Shown piece by piece: positions 1-11,800 of a DNA stretch of 64,000 nt (position 1 is the first letter of the stretch; each line of letters starts with the position of its first letter). The translations under genes were made by a program, and so were the position numbers. This DNA is from Daucus carota subsp. sativus. Its lineage: Eukaryota; Streptophyta; Magnoliopsida; Apiales; Apiaceae. The stretch covers positions 49,007,364-49,071,363 of the forward strand of contig NC_030382.2 in assembly GCF_001625215.2 (NCBI RefSeq), given 5' to 3'. Below the pieces are notes generated by a model that saw only the letters and a list, made by a program, of their open reading frames with translations, was not told the DNA's origin and did not search any database.

Positions 1-690
1 CGACTATCACAATGAACAGAAATTGCCGGTAGCGGACGACTTACTACAGGTAACATAGACATGAGTCCATGTAACCATTCAGCCTCCGTACCCGTGGCAT
101 CCAATGCACACAACTCGGCCTCAAACGTAGACCGAGTTACTATAGTCTGTCTAGTCGACTTCCAGGATACTGCTCCACCCGCAAGGGTAAACAGATATCC
201 AGTCACTCCATTGGAACCAGACTTCTTAGCTATCCAACTTGCATCACTATATCCTTCAAGCACACTTGGATATCTCCTGTAGTGCAACCCAAGATATATG
301 GTGCCTTTCAGATATCTAAGTACTCTATCTAGAGCATCCCAATGAGTTCTGTTTGGACAGCTTGTATATCTTGCTAACTTAGACACAGAATATGATATAT
401 CCGGTCTAGTACCATTAGCAAGATATTGCAAACTACCAATAATCTGAGAATATCTTAACTGAGACACAGGTACACCTGAAGCATTCTTGATAAGAGCAAC
501 TTTAGGATCATATGGTGTACTAGCAATTCTACAATTTGAATAACCATAATTCTCAAGTATAGATTTCTCTATATAATGAGATTGTGACAAGGTTATTCCC
601 TCAGTTGATTGAGTCAACTTGAGACCAAGAATCACATTCGCCTCACCCATGTCCTTCATTTCAAAGTGTCTTTTCAAGAAATTCTTTGTC
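1..690 (-). pseudogene. Copia reverse transcriptase tail and RNase H, partial
   Basis: Translating the minus strand from about 690 gives the distal RT and RNase H of a Copia element. Visible segments are [25 protein letters not shown], the Copia-typical GTRPDISYSVSKLARYTS, YLKGTIYLGLHY, and RNase H SDASWIAKKSGSNGVTGYLF followed by GGAVSWKSTRQTIVTRSTFEAE. The reading ends at the window edge near ISVHCDS. The YVDD catalytic region is absent because of the internal deletion. Confidence 0.85.
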
Positions 691-2859
691 TCGTAAGATT
701 TCAGGGACAAGTACCTTAGCAAGGCACCCCCACACACGAAGATACTTTAGACTAGTTTTCCTGCCTTTCCATAATTCGTAAGGTGTCTTGTCCATATGTT
801 TCAGAGGGACTCTATTCAGAATATGGCAAGCCGTATTCAGAGCCTCTCCCCACATGTACTTAGGCAACCCCGAATTAATCAACATACTGTTAATCATATC
901 TTTAAAAGTTCTGTTCTTTCGTTCTGCCACCCCATTAGACTCAGGTGTATATGGTGGAGTCACCTCATGAATTATACCATTGCTCTTGCAAAATTCATTA
1001 AAGGTGTTTCCCGTATATTCACCACCTCTATCAGATCTCAAACGTTTAAGTACTTTACCAGTTTGTGTTTCAACTTCAGTTTTAAATCTAATGAATTTTT
1101 CAAGTGCTTCATCTTTATGTTTAAGCAAATAAACATAACAATATCTACTACAATCATCTATAAAGGTAATGAAATATCTACAGTGTTCCTTAGTTAACAC
1201 ACCACCAAATTCACATATGTCTGAGTGCACTAAATCTAACAAGTCAGAATCCCTAACCACACTATGAAAAGGTTTCCTTGTTAGTTTAGCTGTCACACAT
1301 ACTTGACATTTAGTTTTCTTATCAATGGCGTGCTTTGGAATCAACTCTAAGTTCATCATATTCTTTAGAGCACCAAAATTTAAATGACCAAGCCTAGAGT
1401 GCCACAAATCGGATGATTCAATATTATTAACAGAAGGAGAAGCAATATCATTAATAAAACCGCCTAAAACAGGCTCCACATTTATTAAAAACAAGCCGTC
1501 TGACAAGTAGCCCTTGCCAAAAAACACACCAGTCTGAGTAATAACTACTTTATTACACTTTAAAGAAAGTTCAAAGCCATTTTTAACTAAACAACTTCCA
1601 CTAATAATATTTCTACGAATCTCGGGAACATGATGCACTCTAGTAAGGGATAGAACACGCCCTGAAGCAAACTTCAGGTCCACGTTTCCTATTCCACGAA
1701 CTTGAGCCGCACTAGCATTCCCCATCGTCACTGTCATCCCATGAGCCTGTTGATAAGATACAAACAGAGTAATATCAGCACAAATGTGCACATTAGCTCC
1801 CGTATCAATCAACCACTCATTAGACAGAGTAGTGGAAAATAGTACAGGGTTGTACTTAACATACCCGTCATTGGTTTCAGAAGCAACAGCCTCACCAACA
1901 ACCATGTTAAGCACAGGCCCATCAGTGGTTCCAAGCACAGTATTTGCTTGTGCTACCACCTCAGCTTTCTTAGCTTTCTTTACAGGACAGTCCTTACTCC
2001 AATGACCAACCTGTCCACAAGACCAACATGGTTTGTTGGCCTTTGATTTCTTAGCCTTGCCCTTGTCAGTTTTGGGCTTAGTGTTCACCTTCTTAGCGAC
2101 AGACTTTCTTTTCTGTCCCACAGTCACTACATTGACCTTCGAGCTACCAGATTCAGTTGGCATCACATGTCCCTGTTTGGACTTGTGCTGCTCTTGCACA
2201 GAGATGTCCAGCATCAGGTTAGTCCAAGTGATCTCTCCCTTCTGCCTTTTCAGGGAGAGTGCAAACTCTTCCCAAGACTTAGGGAGTTTTTCAATCACAG
2301 ACATAACCAAAAACTTTTCAGGAAGGTCCATTCCGGACTCCTTCAAAGCATGCACCAACGTCTCAAACTCATGCACCTGCTCAGTCATGGATTTTGTATC
2401 CACCAGTTTGAAGTCCAGGAACTTAGCCACAGAATACTTTTCCAACCCTTGCGAGTCAGTATTATGTGTCTGATCAAGTTTCTCCCACAAGGTCTTAGCA
2501 GTGTAGGAGTCAGATGAATAAACATCGAACAAAGTGTTCGTTAAGGCTGCTAGTATAGCAGCCCTAGCCACCCCATCCTTTTCCTCCCACATAGCATATG
2601 CCTTAAGGGTTTCAGCCTTTTCCTGTACCACAACTGGTTTCTCGTACTGTAACACCGGCCACAGACCCTTAACCGTAAGCCACAGTTTCATCTTTTTCTG
2701 CCAGCGAGAAAAAGAAACTCCCCCACCGAATTTATCAGGAATACCTGATAAATCGATGGGCTGTGGAAAACGGTACGTAGTCCAATCGATGTTAGTAGTA
2801 ACACCAGACCCAGAACCAGCACCACCACCAACAACAGAATCCACAATCTCATTAACCAT
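661..2859 (-). pseudogene. Copia gag-protease-integrase polyprotein, truncated (732 aa)
   Basis: A continuous frame starts at the ATG at 2859, 41 bases inside the LTR. The N-terminal half is a UBN2/Copia-type gag, including an FSRWQKKMKLWL segment. A CCHC zinc knuckle, CWSCGQVGHWSKDC, lies near residue 280, and the aspartic protease motif WLIDTGANVHIC near 350. A GAG-pre-integrase segment (LWHSRLGHLNFGALKNM) and the integrase core follow ([42 protein letters not shown]). The frame ends shortly after GCLAKVLVPE, where the family normally continues through a linker into RT. A deletion junction has created the stop. Antisense frames over this stretch are shadows. Confidence 0.9.
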
Positions 2860-3373
2860 CTTGCTTACTACACAATATAACAGATAATCACTTCAAGATT
2901 GTTGGGAGTCACAGTGAAAATCACAGCAACAATGTGTAGAGCAGTTATATTATATAAACAAGAGTAGGCCAACGAAACCACAACAATATAGCATGCACGA
3001 AGATCGTATATACAATAATCAGTGACTGATAAATTACGAGAAAAGAAGAGAAAGGCGCACCTTACACCGTCGCTAGAATTAGTATACAGAACAGCTGAGT
3101 CGCCTAGCCCTTCGATGAAGACTAGACTGTTCTTGAAGTGATTATTGCCCCACTACGCTGTGATGGGTAGTCGCAATATCGCTCCCAGGATAAAACAGCA
3201 CAGACCGAACCGCTCACAGACACGAGTACGATCAACAGCGATCAACACCTCAGTTCGCCCGAGAACAGTATGTATATGTGTATATATCGGAGTAGAGGGT
3301 GAGAGAGTAAGAGAGAAGAATGAGAATGGTGTTTTTGTTTTTCCCGTGCTACAACTCAAGTGTCGAGGCTCAC

Positions 3374-3381
3374 TATTTATA
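3374..3381 (-). promoter_or_regulatory. TATA box of the left Copia LTR
   Basis: TATAAATA on the minus strand, between the 51-bp repeat array (upstream) and the probable R region. It is the best TATA match in the LTR. Confidence 0.55.
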
Positions 3382-3407
3382 GTGAGGCCAAGCCACCAAC
3401 ACACTGT

Positions 3408-3743
3408 CCAGATTCATCTGTCCAGGTTCAATGAATCTGTATCCGTCAGACATTCTGACCAGATTCATTTGTCCAGGTTCAATGAATCTGTATCTGTCAG
3501 ACATTCTGACCAGATTCATTTGTCCAGGTTCAATGAATCTGTATCTGTCAGATATACTGACCAGATTCATTTGTCCAGGTTCAATGAATCTGTATCTGTC
3601 AGATATACTGACCAGATTCATTTGTCCAGATTCAATGAATCTGTATCTATCAGATATACTGACCAGATTCATTTGTCCAGATTCAATGAATCTGTATCTA
3701 TCAGATATACTGACCAGATTCATTTGTCCAGATTAAATGAATC
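3408..3743. repeat. 51-bp tandem repeats in the LTR U3 region (six copies plus a partial seventh)
   Basis: Copies start at 3408, 3459, 3510, 3561, 3612 and 3663, with a partial copy from 3714. Each holds CAGATTCAT and its complement ATGAATCTG about 13 bases apart, so each unit can form a hairpin, plus TCAGA...TCTGA. Since 51 is a multiple of three, open frames run through the array on both strands; they are not genes. The array lies upstream of the LTR TATA box, where tandem enhancers sit in other Copia elements such as tobacco Tnt1. Confidence 0.9.
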
Positions 3744-3876
3744 ACATTCTCATTTCAAGCTCTTTCAAGCCACTGTATTCAACTCTATTTCTCAATGGAT
3801 TTCACTAAGAAAATGTCCCGGAAATTACATCAAGAACATATTAAAAAATATGCTTTAAACTTTCCATTTTCTAACA

Positions 3877-4456
3877 CTGAGTGAGTTAGAGTAAAGATGT
3901 GATGGAAGAAAAAGGATCGGCTGGTTTTAATCACTCACTTGTTAGATCACCTCCGATCTAAACAGTCATTCATTACTGGTGTCAGATTAAAATTAGCGAC
4001 GATTTTTTAAACAAAATTCGGGTGTTAATGTTGAAGGAAAAAGATTTGTACTGATGGAGAGACATGCAGTGAGTGCCTAAAATTGATATCAATATCAGTC
4101 GATTTACACAGAATTTTGTATTCAGTCCAAGTATGGTCTTTGCTATAAGTGTAGAAGGACGAATATACCCTGCCGGAAATATAAATATATTCTATGCAAC
4201 GTGGTATATTTGTGTTAAGTCACCGCAAATGGAAGGTAACAAAAATCACGGGTAATTAACTTAGGGCCGGTCCGATAGCCATTGGTCTCTTCTTTTTATT
4301 AAAGTTAACGGGGTGTTTGGCGGGGTTTAATAACTCGACTCGTAACAGTTAAGAAATACTTATAAGAAGTTATAAGAAGTTGAGAATAGTTTATATAGTA
4401 CTCATACATAGATAAATTGTATCAAATATAAATGATTTCTTTTGCAAAGTTTATTA
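3877..4456. other. Intergenic spacer, no feature recognised
   Basis: AT-rich sequence between the Copia LTR and the Stowaway MITE. Short frames here have no recognisable domain. The first bases right of the LTR (ctgag) would be one copy of the target duplication, but its partner is outside the window. Confidence 0.5.
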
Positions 4457-4763
4457 CTCCCTCCTCCGTCCTTATTTATCTGTCCACTTTGGAAGTAAAA
4501 ATTTGTCCTTATTTATCTGTCCATTTATACTTTCAAAACTAATTTAATGATAGTTTTTCAAATATATCTCCATAATTTCAATTTTCAAGGCTTGACTTAT
4601 TTAAAATTTGGTTGAATTCATGTTTTCAAGACATAAAGTAGGGGTATTCCACCATTTTCAAGATATTAATTAGAGGTATTTAATGAAAAAGTTCATGCAA
4701 TCAATTATTCTTTGGTATGTGTTTTTTTTTCCAAAATGGACAGATAAAAAGGGACGGAGGGAG
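4457..4763. mobile_element. Stowaway-type MITE (Tc1/mariner), 307 bp
   Basis: The left end is CTCCCTCCTCCGTCC and the right end GGGACGGAGGGAG, forming inverted termini. TA dinucleotides flank both sides (4455-4456 and 4764-4765). A CTCCCTCCGT terminus with TA duplication is diagnostic of Stowaway elements. No transposase is encoded. Confidence 0.9.
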
Positions 4764-7029
4764 TATTTAACAATGTCACAACGTAAAAAATTTTCCGAAC
4801 AAACTTTTAATGACCGGGAAGAGACATCTATAAAACTGAATCGCCTTTCTTTGAGCTCCTTACTACAACTAGAGTCACATACCACAATCTGATTGGAACA
4901 TAAAGTTTCCTATCTCGGAACCTTCAACTAGTTTTTGATTGACCTCTTCGGCGAACGGGGCAACAAACCTAAAAATCACAAAATATAGGACGAGCGATTA
5001 ACTCACCATATATCTGTATTAAATTTATATGTGATATTGATTCATGTAAGAGCATTTTATATGAGAGAATAAAAGGAATAATTATTTTTACACTTTTGCA
5101 GGACAGTCAATTCACACTTTCAATTCATCCAAGACCCTGAATAGAACTGAATATACATGCAATCTTTTTGTCGGGATTAACAAGTGACCAAATATGAACT
5201 TTAATACACAGTACGCAAGATCCACTGAGATTTGAGCCCATCTGAATTCAATAAGGTGACTAGCCTTAAAGCAGAAGCCCGAATGAGTATTCCTGTACCT
5301 GGCTGCTTAACGGCTGGCCCGTTAGTTTGCAGCCCTTGTGATCATGGGTGCCCACTGCCCGTGGTAGACTACAAAATATTTAATTCGGTACCTTGCAATC
5401 TTGCATGTGCTCGGGGCTTATAATTATATCATATTTAAAACACACAACCATGAGACGTGTTAAGCTGCAAGCAAAAAAATTAACACAGCTTCCATTAATT
5501 AGTACGCATGAGGGTAATAACAGTGCGAATCGTTCCACCAATGTTGCTTACCCGAATAATGAACATGCATCAAGCAGTATCAGCTCTCAAGCTAATGATC
5601 AAGGGGTCAAGCCAATGCTTGTATGTTCAAGCGAAAGAAAAAGGAGGGTCATCACTCATCAGGGCATACATATGCCTACAAATATATCTCCTGTTTATAA
5701 ATCTTATGTGATGTTGATCAGGCACAGTACTACGTTCATCCCCATTGGAGGATCCTGTGCACCAGACAGAACTTCCTCTCTGTACAAGAGTACCCCTACA
5801 GACTCTTTCGCTCCTCTTCAATCCATAAACGTCGCAGCAAATCATATCTTGATAACCATTTATAAGATCATGAACTATTTCCTAGACAGAAGCATGTTAA
5901 TCAAGTAAAAGGGCTAAATCTAGTTTAATGCGCTCAAGCTTCTAAATTATACCACATGCACGGTAATACTATCCAAAAGACTTGTGGAAAAAATATAAAC
6001 TAAAATCTTCAATATAACGGAATAAAGTCCTTTCCGGTTTCCCCACTTCCCATCCAATTCCCCCCAGACCCCCAACTATAACAGTTTTTCTAGTGTGTTC
6101 TCTCTTATCCCTTGTGGTTGAGTGCTATAAAAACCAGAAACAATGGAAGATTTTTCCTATAAAAGAAGGCTGTGTAACTGAAAACCGGAGTGCCGTAGTT
6201 ATAGAAGATTACAAAAACATGACTACAATAAGCCATCAGTCCAGCATATAGTCCTGTACTCCTGTTAAAAGAGATTATATTAATAGTCCTGTTAACTTTG
6301 AAAGGTAAGTAAATTATCATGCCCAATAAGAGTTCAAATTCAACAGAGCAAGCAGAGAGCTAAAGAAGAACAATGAAATCATGTCCTGCATAGGTAATAA
6401 TGTTTAACACCAAATGCTAATTTCACCAGTGCACTGCCTTAAGTCAGCCTGATATAATTTCTCTATCATTCCTGAACATATTTTGTATTGAATAGCTTGC
6501 ATTATCAAAAGAACAGCTAATCTGCTGAAATTTAGAACATCAAGTACTTGCGAAAATAAACAAGTCTACTTGGCCAAAAATGAACAAGCTGCTGGGCAAG
6601 ATATTTGCAGCTTCATACCTTCACCGTCCAGCCTATCTGAGAAATCACACAGCAATACAATTTGAATAGACTTAGTACAATGAAGCCTAACTTAACAAAT
6701 ACACTTTCAATATAGTGTGACACATCCTTCAAAGTGCTATTTCAAAAAAATTATGTATCGGCTAGATACACAACAAGCAGTTGGAATGAAGTATGTTATC
6801 ATAGCTTAATTAAGACAACGATATAACTTCAAAAATAAACTGCAATTTCATTGTTAAATTCCTCTAGTCATAAGAATTAAACGCTCAGTGACAGTTTGAT
6901 ATTAAGAAAAGCAATAAAAGTATACAATAGAAGCTAGGCAATCAACAAAAACAAGTTTCTCAGGGTATAAACATCAAACACCATGTAAGCACTGATGATT
7001 ACCAATTTACCACTTAAAAATGATTATCT
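4764..7029. other. Long intergenic region without a supported gene
   Basis: Open frames such as 5393-5908 (171 codons) have low-complexity composition and no domain or splice structure I recognise. The last few hundred bases probably include the 3' UTR of the minus-strand gene ending at 7030. I see no tRNA or transposon ends here. Confidence 0.5.
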
Positions 7030-7621
7030 TTAACCAGGCCTGTTAGCAGTAGCATCAGAGATCGATTGTCTTCTCATATTCCTCAACTGATCAATCCACA
7101 TGTCTTCCCTGACCCGACCCGACCAATCCGGGGCCACTCCAGCAAACGAAATCCCTCGCATCGCTTCCATCACTCTCGTCGCATTCTCCGCCGGCAACGG
7201 CGCGTTTCGCCTGTTCTCATCCTCAATAAACGCTCTCTGGATCGCCGTTTCCGACGTGATTATCGCCGTCTCCTCTTCTTCATCGTCGGTCAGATCCAGC
7301 GATGCGACGCCGTTTTCGACGCAATTAGCGTAGCCGTTGGATAGGGGATGAAAGGAAGGGCTTTCACTGTGATCGTGGTCGGAGGTGTGATCGGAGAAAT
7401 TGCCGTCGTCTTCGGTGGTGGCGGAGATAGGGAGGTAGTAGTCCGGTGAATCGCCGGCGTTGGAGTCGGAGTCGCTACCGCCGGAGTCATCTGCAACGGA
7501 AAATAAAAAGATCGAGCGTTTGTATCATACAATTAAAATTAATATCTAAAAGTGGGAGCTCATGTATGTGGATATATATCAATATATGCATACCTTGAGT
7601 GAAGTCTGGTGTAGAGTTCAT
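7030..7621 (-). CDS. Uncharacterised plant-specific protein, 162 aa, two exons
   Basis: Exon 1 is 7594-7621 and exon 2 is 7030-7490; the 103-bp intron has GT...AG ends (GTATGC and TTGCAG). The joined frame is uninterrupted and GC-rich compared with its surroundings. The protein starts MNSTPDFTQ and has an acidic, Ser/Asp-rich first half, then an acidic patch DLTDDEEEE near residue 75. A conserved-looking basic C-terminal part includes ATRVMEAMRGISF, GVAPDWSGRV and REDMWIDQLRNMRR, ending with Gly. I recall similar C-terminal motifs in unannotated plant proteins but know no function. No signal peptide or membrane segment is seen. It lies head-to-head with PBCP, about 1.2 kb apart. Frames reading only exon 2 from internal starts, or the opposite strand, are shadows. 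Confidence 0.8.
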
Positions 7622-7984
7622 CGTTGGCGAGAAAAGGAAGGAGGAAAACAAAGCCTCCCGGCACGTTTCATATAGTACTCCATTTTTTAATTGAAGAATT
7701 TTTTAATATCTAATTTTTCTTAGGAGATTTTTTTTAATATAGTACTTAATATTTATCACAATGTAATACAAGATTTTTAAAATTTCATTATGGTAAAAGG
7801 AATTATTAAAAGTTTCATATAAACATTTAAAATAAAAAATTAAAAAATATAATCATGGTAACTCATTTTTGAATAAATTATATTATAGTATATAATTATC
7901 TTGTGTCAACTGTCTTTGAAGAGATTAATTACTCCTAATTATGTCAGGCCAGTTGAGGATTATGCAAGTTTTCTTCGAAAGATA

Positions 7985-8300
7985 CTCCCTCCGTCCCCCT
8001 CAATTGTTCCCTCAATTGTTTATATTGGAGGGGGACACGGAGACCAAGACGATGTATGAAAAATGAGTAAAGTTAGATGAAAAGTGGGTAAAGTGGTGGG
8101 ACCTACTAATATTTAATAATAGATTTGAGATAGTGGAGGAAAGTAGTGGGTGTAATAGTAGTTTTTATTGTTAAATATGAGATAGTAGAGGAAGATAGTG
8201 GGTGTAATGATTGAAAAAACTTACGATTTATAATAACGTAAAGAAATGAGAGGGACATCCCAAAATAGTAACCGTAAAGAAATGAGAGGGACGGAGGGAG
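7985..8300. mobile_element. Stowaway-type MITE, 316 bp
   Basis: It begins CTCCCTCCGTCCC and ends GGGACGGAGGGAG, with TA at 7983-7984 and 8301-8302. It is non-coding and sits in the divergent promoter region between the small minus-strand gene and PBCP. Confidence 0.92.
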
Positions 8301-8331
8301 TAATACTAATACAAGTGAGTTTACACCATTA

Positions 8332-8704
8332 GAGCATCTCCAAAAGACTCTTTGTTGGCTCCTAAATATAATATAAAAAATGTGGCTCTTAGCAATTTAA
8401 AACAAAGTTAAGAGCGTAAACTCCAATAATACTCTCTACATATCTTCTCTATTTCATATTTTATTCATATATTGGGCTCCACTACAACAAAAGAGAGTGA
8501 AAGATGGAGGTGAATTGGAGGGAAAGATTTTTTATTGTAAAAAAATAAGTTAGGAGCCAGCTCTTAACTTTGAGGAGAGAGGAGAGAGAAACAAGAGGCT
8601 CTTAAGATTTAAGAGTCACTTAAGAGTATGTTGGAGCAACATTTTTCTCTCACTCCTCAAATCTCAAGTTAGGAGCTTAAATGAAGAGCCTCCTGGAGAT
8701 GCTC
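8332..8704. mobile_element. Tourist-type MITE (PIF/Harbinger), 373 bp
   Basis: The terminal inverted repeat is GAGCATCTCC...GGAGATGCTC. A TTA target duplication is present on both sides (8329-8331 and 8705-8707). A 3-bp TTA/TAA duplication is the hallmark of PIF/Harbinger MITEs. It lies only about 160 bases upstream of the PBCP start codon. Confidence 0.88.
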
Positions 8705-8866
8705 TTAGATTAGATTACATGGGGGGCAAATAAAAGGAATAGAGAGGGTGACGTGGCAAGAGTGCAGGCCACAACCTGGCGGCTGTAACTAAAGTGAAGT
8801 GTCTGAAGAAGAAGAGGATAGAAAGAAAGAACCGGAGTGTGAGGTGTCGAGCAAAAGAAAAAAGAC

Positions 8867-11800
8867 ATGGCAATTCCGAGGTCTTACCAGTTACTTTCTC
8901 ATCTTCCTAGTTACCCAAAGCTTAGTTCTGCACTTCCCAGGACAACAACAAGAACAAGACTCCTGCCAGTCTCTTGCACTCTCTCAGAATCTAAATCCAT
9001 TGGGTAATACTATCTGCTTAATATGTATATCTTGTCATACATTTATCTAAATCTTGCTTAATACTATCTACTACCTATCGATTTGTAGCTCGGAGGTGTC
9101 TTTTAAAGTTGGAACACACCTTATTCCACATCCCAACAAGGTACTCACTTGCTGACTGATAGAATTCCTCTGTACCATAATTTTGTATTTTTTTTTCTTT
9201 TTTTGGTATAACATATTTTAGCTACATTACATTGATGCATCTGTAGGTTGAGAGAGGTGGTGAAGATGCCTTCTTTGTCAGTCCTTACAGCGGGGGAGTC
9301 ATTGCGGTGGCTGATGGTGTTTCTGGGTATGCTCTCTTTGCAATAATATCTGTCTACTTCTGCTTCATTATTTCAAATGGCTGGAAAATAGAGGATTAAT
9401 AAAGAGAATGCAAGGATGAACATTGCTTATTTGCTTCGATTATAATTACAATGGCAACAATTTAATAAAATCTGGGATATTATATTTAATGTTCAAGACT
9501 GCCCCCTTAACGAGCTAGAAATAGGAATGGGAGACCTAGAGGTGTGAGGATTCTTACTCAGAAAGTTAGGAATGAGGAGTATAAGGAAAATGGGGTAAGT
9601 AAGGAATGAGTTATCCGGTTAATAAAAATGAGGTTATTCATAGGAACGAGATCTAGTTCTCAGAACCAAACACCCCTGATACATCCACAAAATCCTTCAA
9701 ATAATTTAGGTCTTATGAAGAAAACTTGGTACCTTTCCAAATATTAACAAGTTTACATCACTACTCTGTGGACTGAATCTGTGGAATCTGTGGAGGGGGG
9801 ATCCTACTATATATGTATATATCTTTAGGAGATGTTCTTTTACGTGTGTCCTTTCACCTAATACTGCTAGATTTATATAGCTTCTTAATGTAAGGTTGTG
9901 TTTTATATGTTTGATAGGTGGGCTGAACGAAACGTGGATCCTGCATTATTCTCTAGGGAACTGATGACTAATGCTTCATCTTTCGTGGAAGAGGTTTTGT
10001 CCTGTGCAAGGAACTTGTTTATCTGTTTTTTATTTTTATTGATATATAACTAGGAGTTTCGCACATGACACATCTATGTAACATATAGTTTATCATCAAT
10101 GTATGAACATCTCAATTCAGTGCTCTATGTAATTCACAGGTTGGCCATGATCCACGCTTTCTTATGAGGAGAGCACATGCGGCTACATTTTCCATCGGCT
10201 CAGCTACAGCGTAGGTTTCCCAATTATATAAAAAGCTAAGATATGAACACCTAGAGGCAGGTGAAGATACTCTGACTCTTTACCATGTACGGATTTGCAG
10301 AATTGTTGCTATGTTGCAAAGAAATGGGATTTTAAAAATTGCCAATGTTGGTGATTGTGGATTAAGGATTATACGCAAGGGTAATATACCTACAGCTAGC
10401 ACTATCTTTGCTTATTCTTCAAATTTTTTGAGCAATTCTATCATTTATTATCAACCTCTTTCACCTTTGCTCCAGTTAAAATTCTCACTGGCCCTTTTTA
10501 GGTCAAATACTCTTCTCCACATTTCCGCAAGAGCATTACTTTGATTGTCCATACCAGTTGAGCTCTGAGGAGGTTGGCCAGACTTATCAGGATGCGATGG
10601 TAAGAATGTTTGAACTAAAACCATCTTCCTAAATGATCCATATAATGAATTTATTCTCTTATACTCTGTGTAAATATGTCACTCCCATATTTCACTCCAA
10701 AGTCCAAACACGCGAATTCCAAGGCTATAACATCCTAGAAAAATTAAATGGTCTTTAACTTTGCATGAGATAAAGACTTATCAACCTGATCTTTGAACCT
10801 GTTGTAAGTTGTCAGAATGTGTGTTGAAATTTCACGTTGCATTATCATTTCAAATCTATCCGCTGTGGTCAGTGGCGGAAGGAGCCTTGTGGCTGGGGGT
10901 CCGCTGCCCCCGCTTAACTCAAATATAATTTTTTTTTTTATAGGTCTAATCTTGTGGATGTTGTTTGCTGCCCCTACTTTAAAAAATAAAACTGACCCAG
11001 ACCCTCTCCTTTATTCTCATAAAACAAAAGTAATACATAGAATAGAAAAGGTAATACACTCAGTGGAAAATGAACAATATACTGAAATATAAAGAGGTCG
11101 ATTAATTAGTAGTATAAATTTTCATGTAATGAAAGTTAGACCATTATAATATTATATTTCTTCCGCCCCACCAGATAGTTTACGTTCACTATTTGCACGT
11201 ATTTTGAGCCTCCTATAAAGTATAGTTTCATAACGTTTTTCTAATTTATTTATTTTTTTTAAAATTTTAAACATCAAACTTTTATTCAGAAAAAAAATTT
11301 AAAATAAAATATTATAGAACTAACTTTATAAGAGCCTCAAGATGTGTTTCAAAAAATAACGTAAAGAACGTGTCGGCATAAAGGGAGTATTTACATGACG
11401 CCCCTCCTTACATGAATTTCTAGTTCCGCCACTGGCTGTGGTTCATGGCAATAGAGACAGCTTTGTTTCCTTTACTTATATGTACTGCCAATACAGTCCA
11501 TTATTGGAGTGTGTGTTGGTGATCAAAAGACTAGCAAACAACTCATATTAGAGAACTTACTAAGATATATATAGTTCTGATAACTATGCAATCATTTGTG
11601 TCATGTTTTAAGTAAACTCTTCCCCTCCACAGGTTTGTAGCGTGGAGTTAGAGGAGGGTGATATTATCATAATGGGTTCAGATGGTCTTTTCGACAATGT
11701 TTTTGACCATGAGATTGTTTCAACAATAGGCGATAATACTGATGTTGTTATGGCTGGTAAGGCTTGAGGAAACTGCCACTGATTTGGCTTTATCCAATTC

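Larger units (their letters stand above)
1..3876 (-). mobile_element. Ty1/Copia LTR retrotransposon, internally deleted, 3' end outside window
   Basis: The minus strand carries a 5' LTR (2900-3876), a gag-protease-integrase frame (661-2859) and then the end of reverse transcriptase plus RNase H (about 1-690). The order protease, integrase, RT, RNase H is that of Copia elements. The integrase frame stops at 661, right where RT-tail sequence (residues like ETKNFLKRHFEMKDMGEANV) begins in another frame. The end of integrase and the first half of RT, including the catalytic YVDD box, are therefore missing. The element cannot encode a working RT. Its 3' LTR should lie left of base 1. No tRNA-iMet-type primer site (TGGTATCAGAGC) follows the LTR. 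Confidence is high for the class and moderate for the LTR borders. Confidence 0.93.
2900..3876 (-). repeat. 5' LTR of the left Copia element (977 bp)
   Basis: On the minus strand this block begins TGTTAGAAAATGG (at 3876) and ends ACTCCCAACA (at 2900), giving the usual TG...CA LTR ends just upstream of the gag start. A TATA-like TATAAATA lies at 3374-3381 on the minus strand. Upstream of it sits a tandem-repeat array at 3408-3743, as expected for U3. The second LTR is outside the window, so the borders rest on termini and position only. Confidence 0.7.

Noticed and set aside
788..2887. Plus-strand frames over the left Copia element
   Set aside because: They are antisense to the gag-integrase frame, with no own domains.
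3408..3743. Regular repeats suggesting a CRISPR array
   Set aside because: The units abut without unique spacers, the host is a plant nuclear genome, and the array belongs to an LTR.
3145..3858. Long open frames (237, 116 and 101 codons) on both strands over the 51-bp repeats
   Set aside because: They arise because the repeat unit is a multiple of three without stops. The array lies in LTR U3, and no domain or codon bias supports a protein.
5393..5908. 171-codon frame in the spacer
   Set aside because: No recognisable domain or splice partners, and low-complexity, polar composition; it overlaps other short frames on both strands.
8799..9050. Frame overlapping PBCP exon 1
   Set aside because: It begins at a GTG and is out of phase with the transit-peptide frame that joins correctly to exon 2.
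9500..9700. Possible MITE in PBCP intron 3 (ggaatg/accaaacacccc motifs)
   Set aside because: No convincing inverted ends or target duplication.
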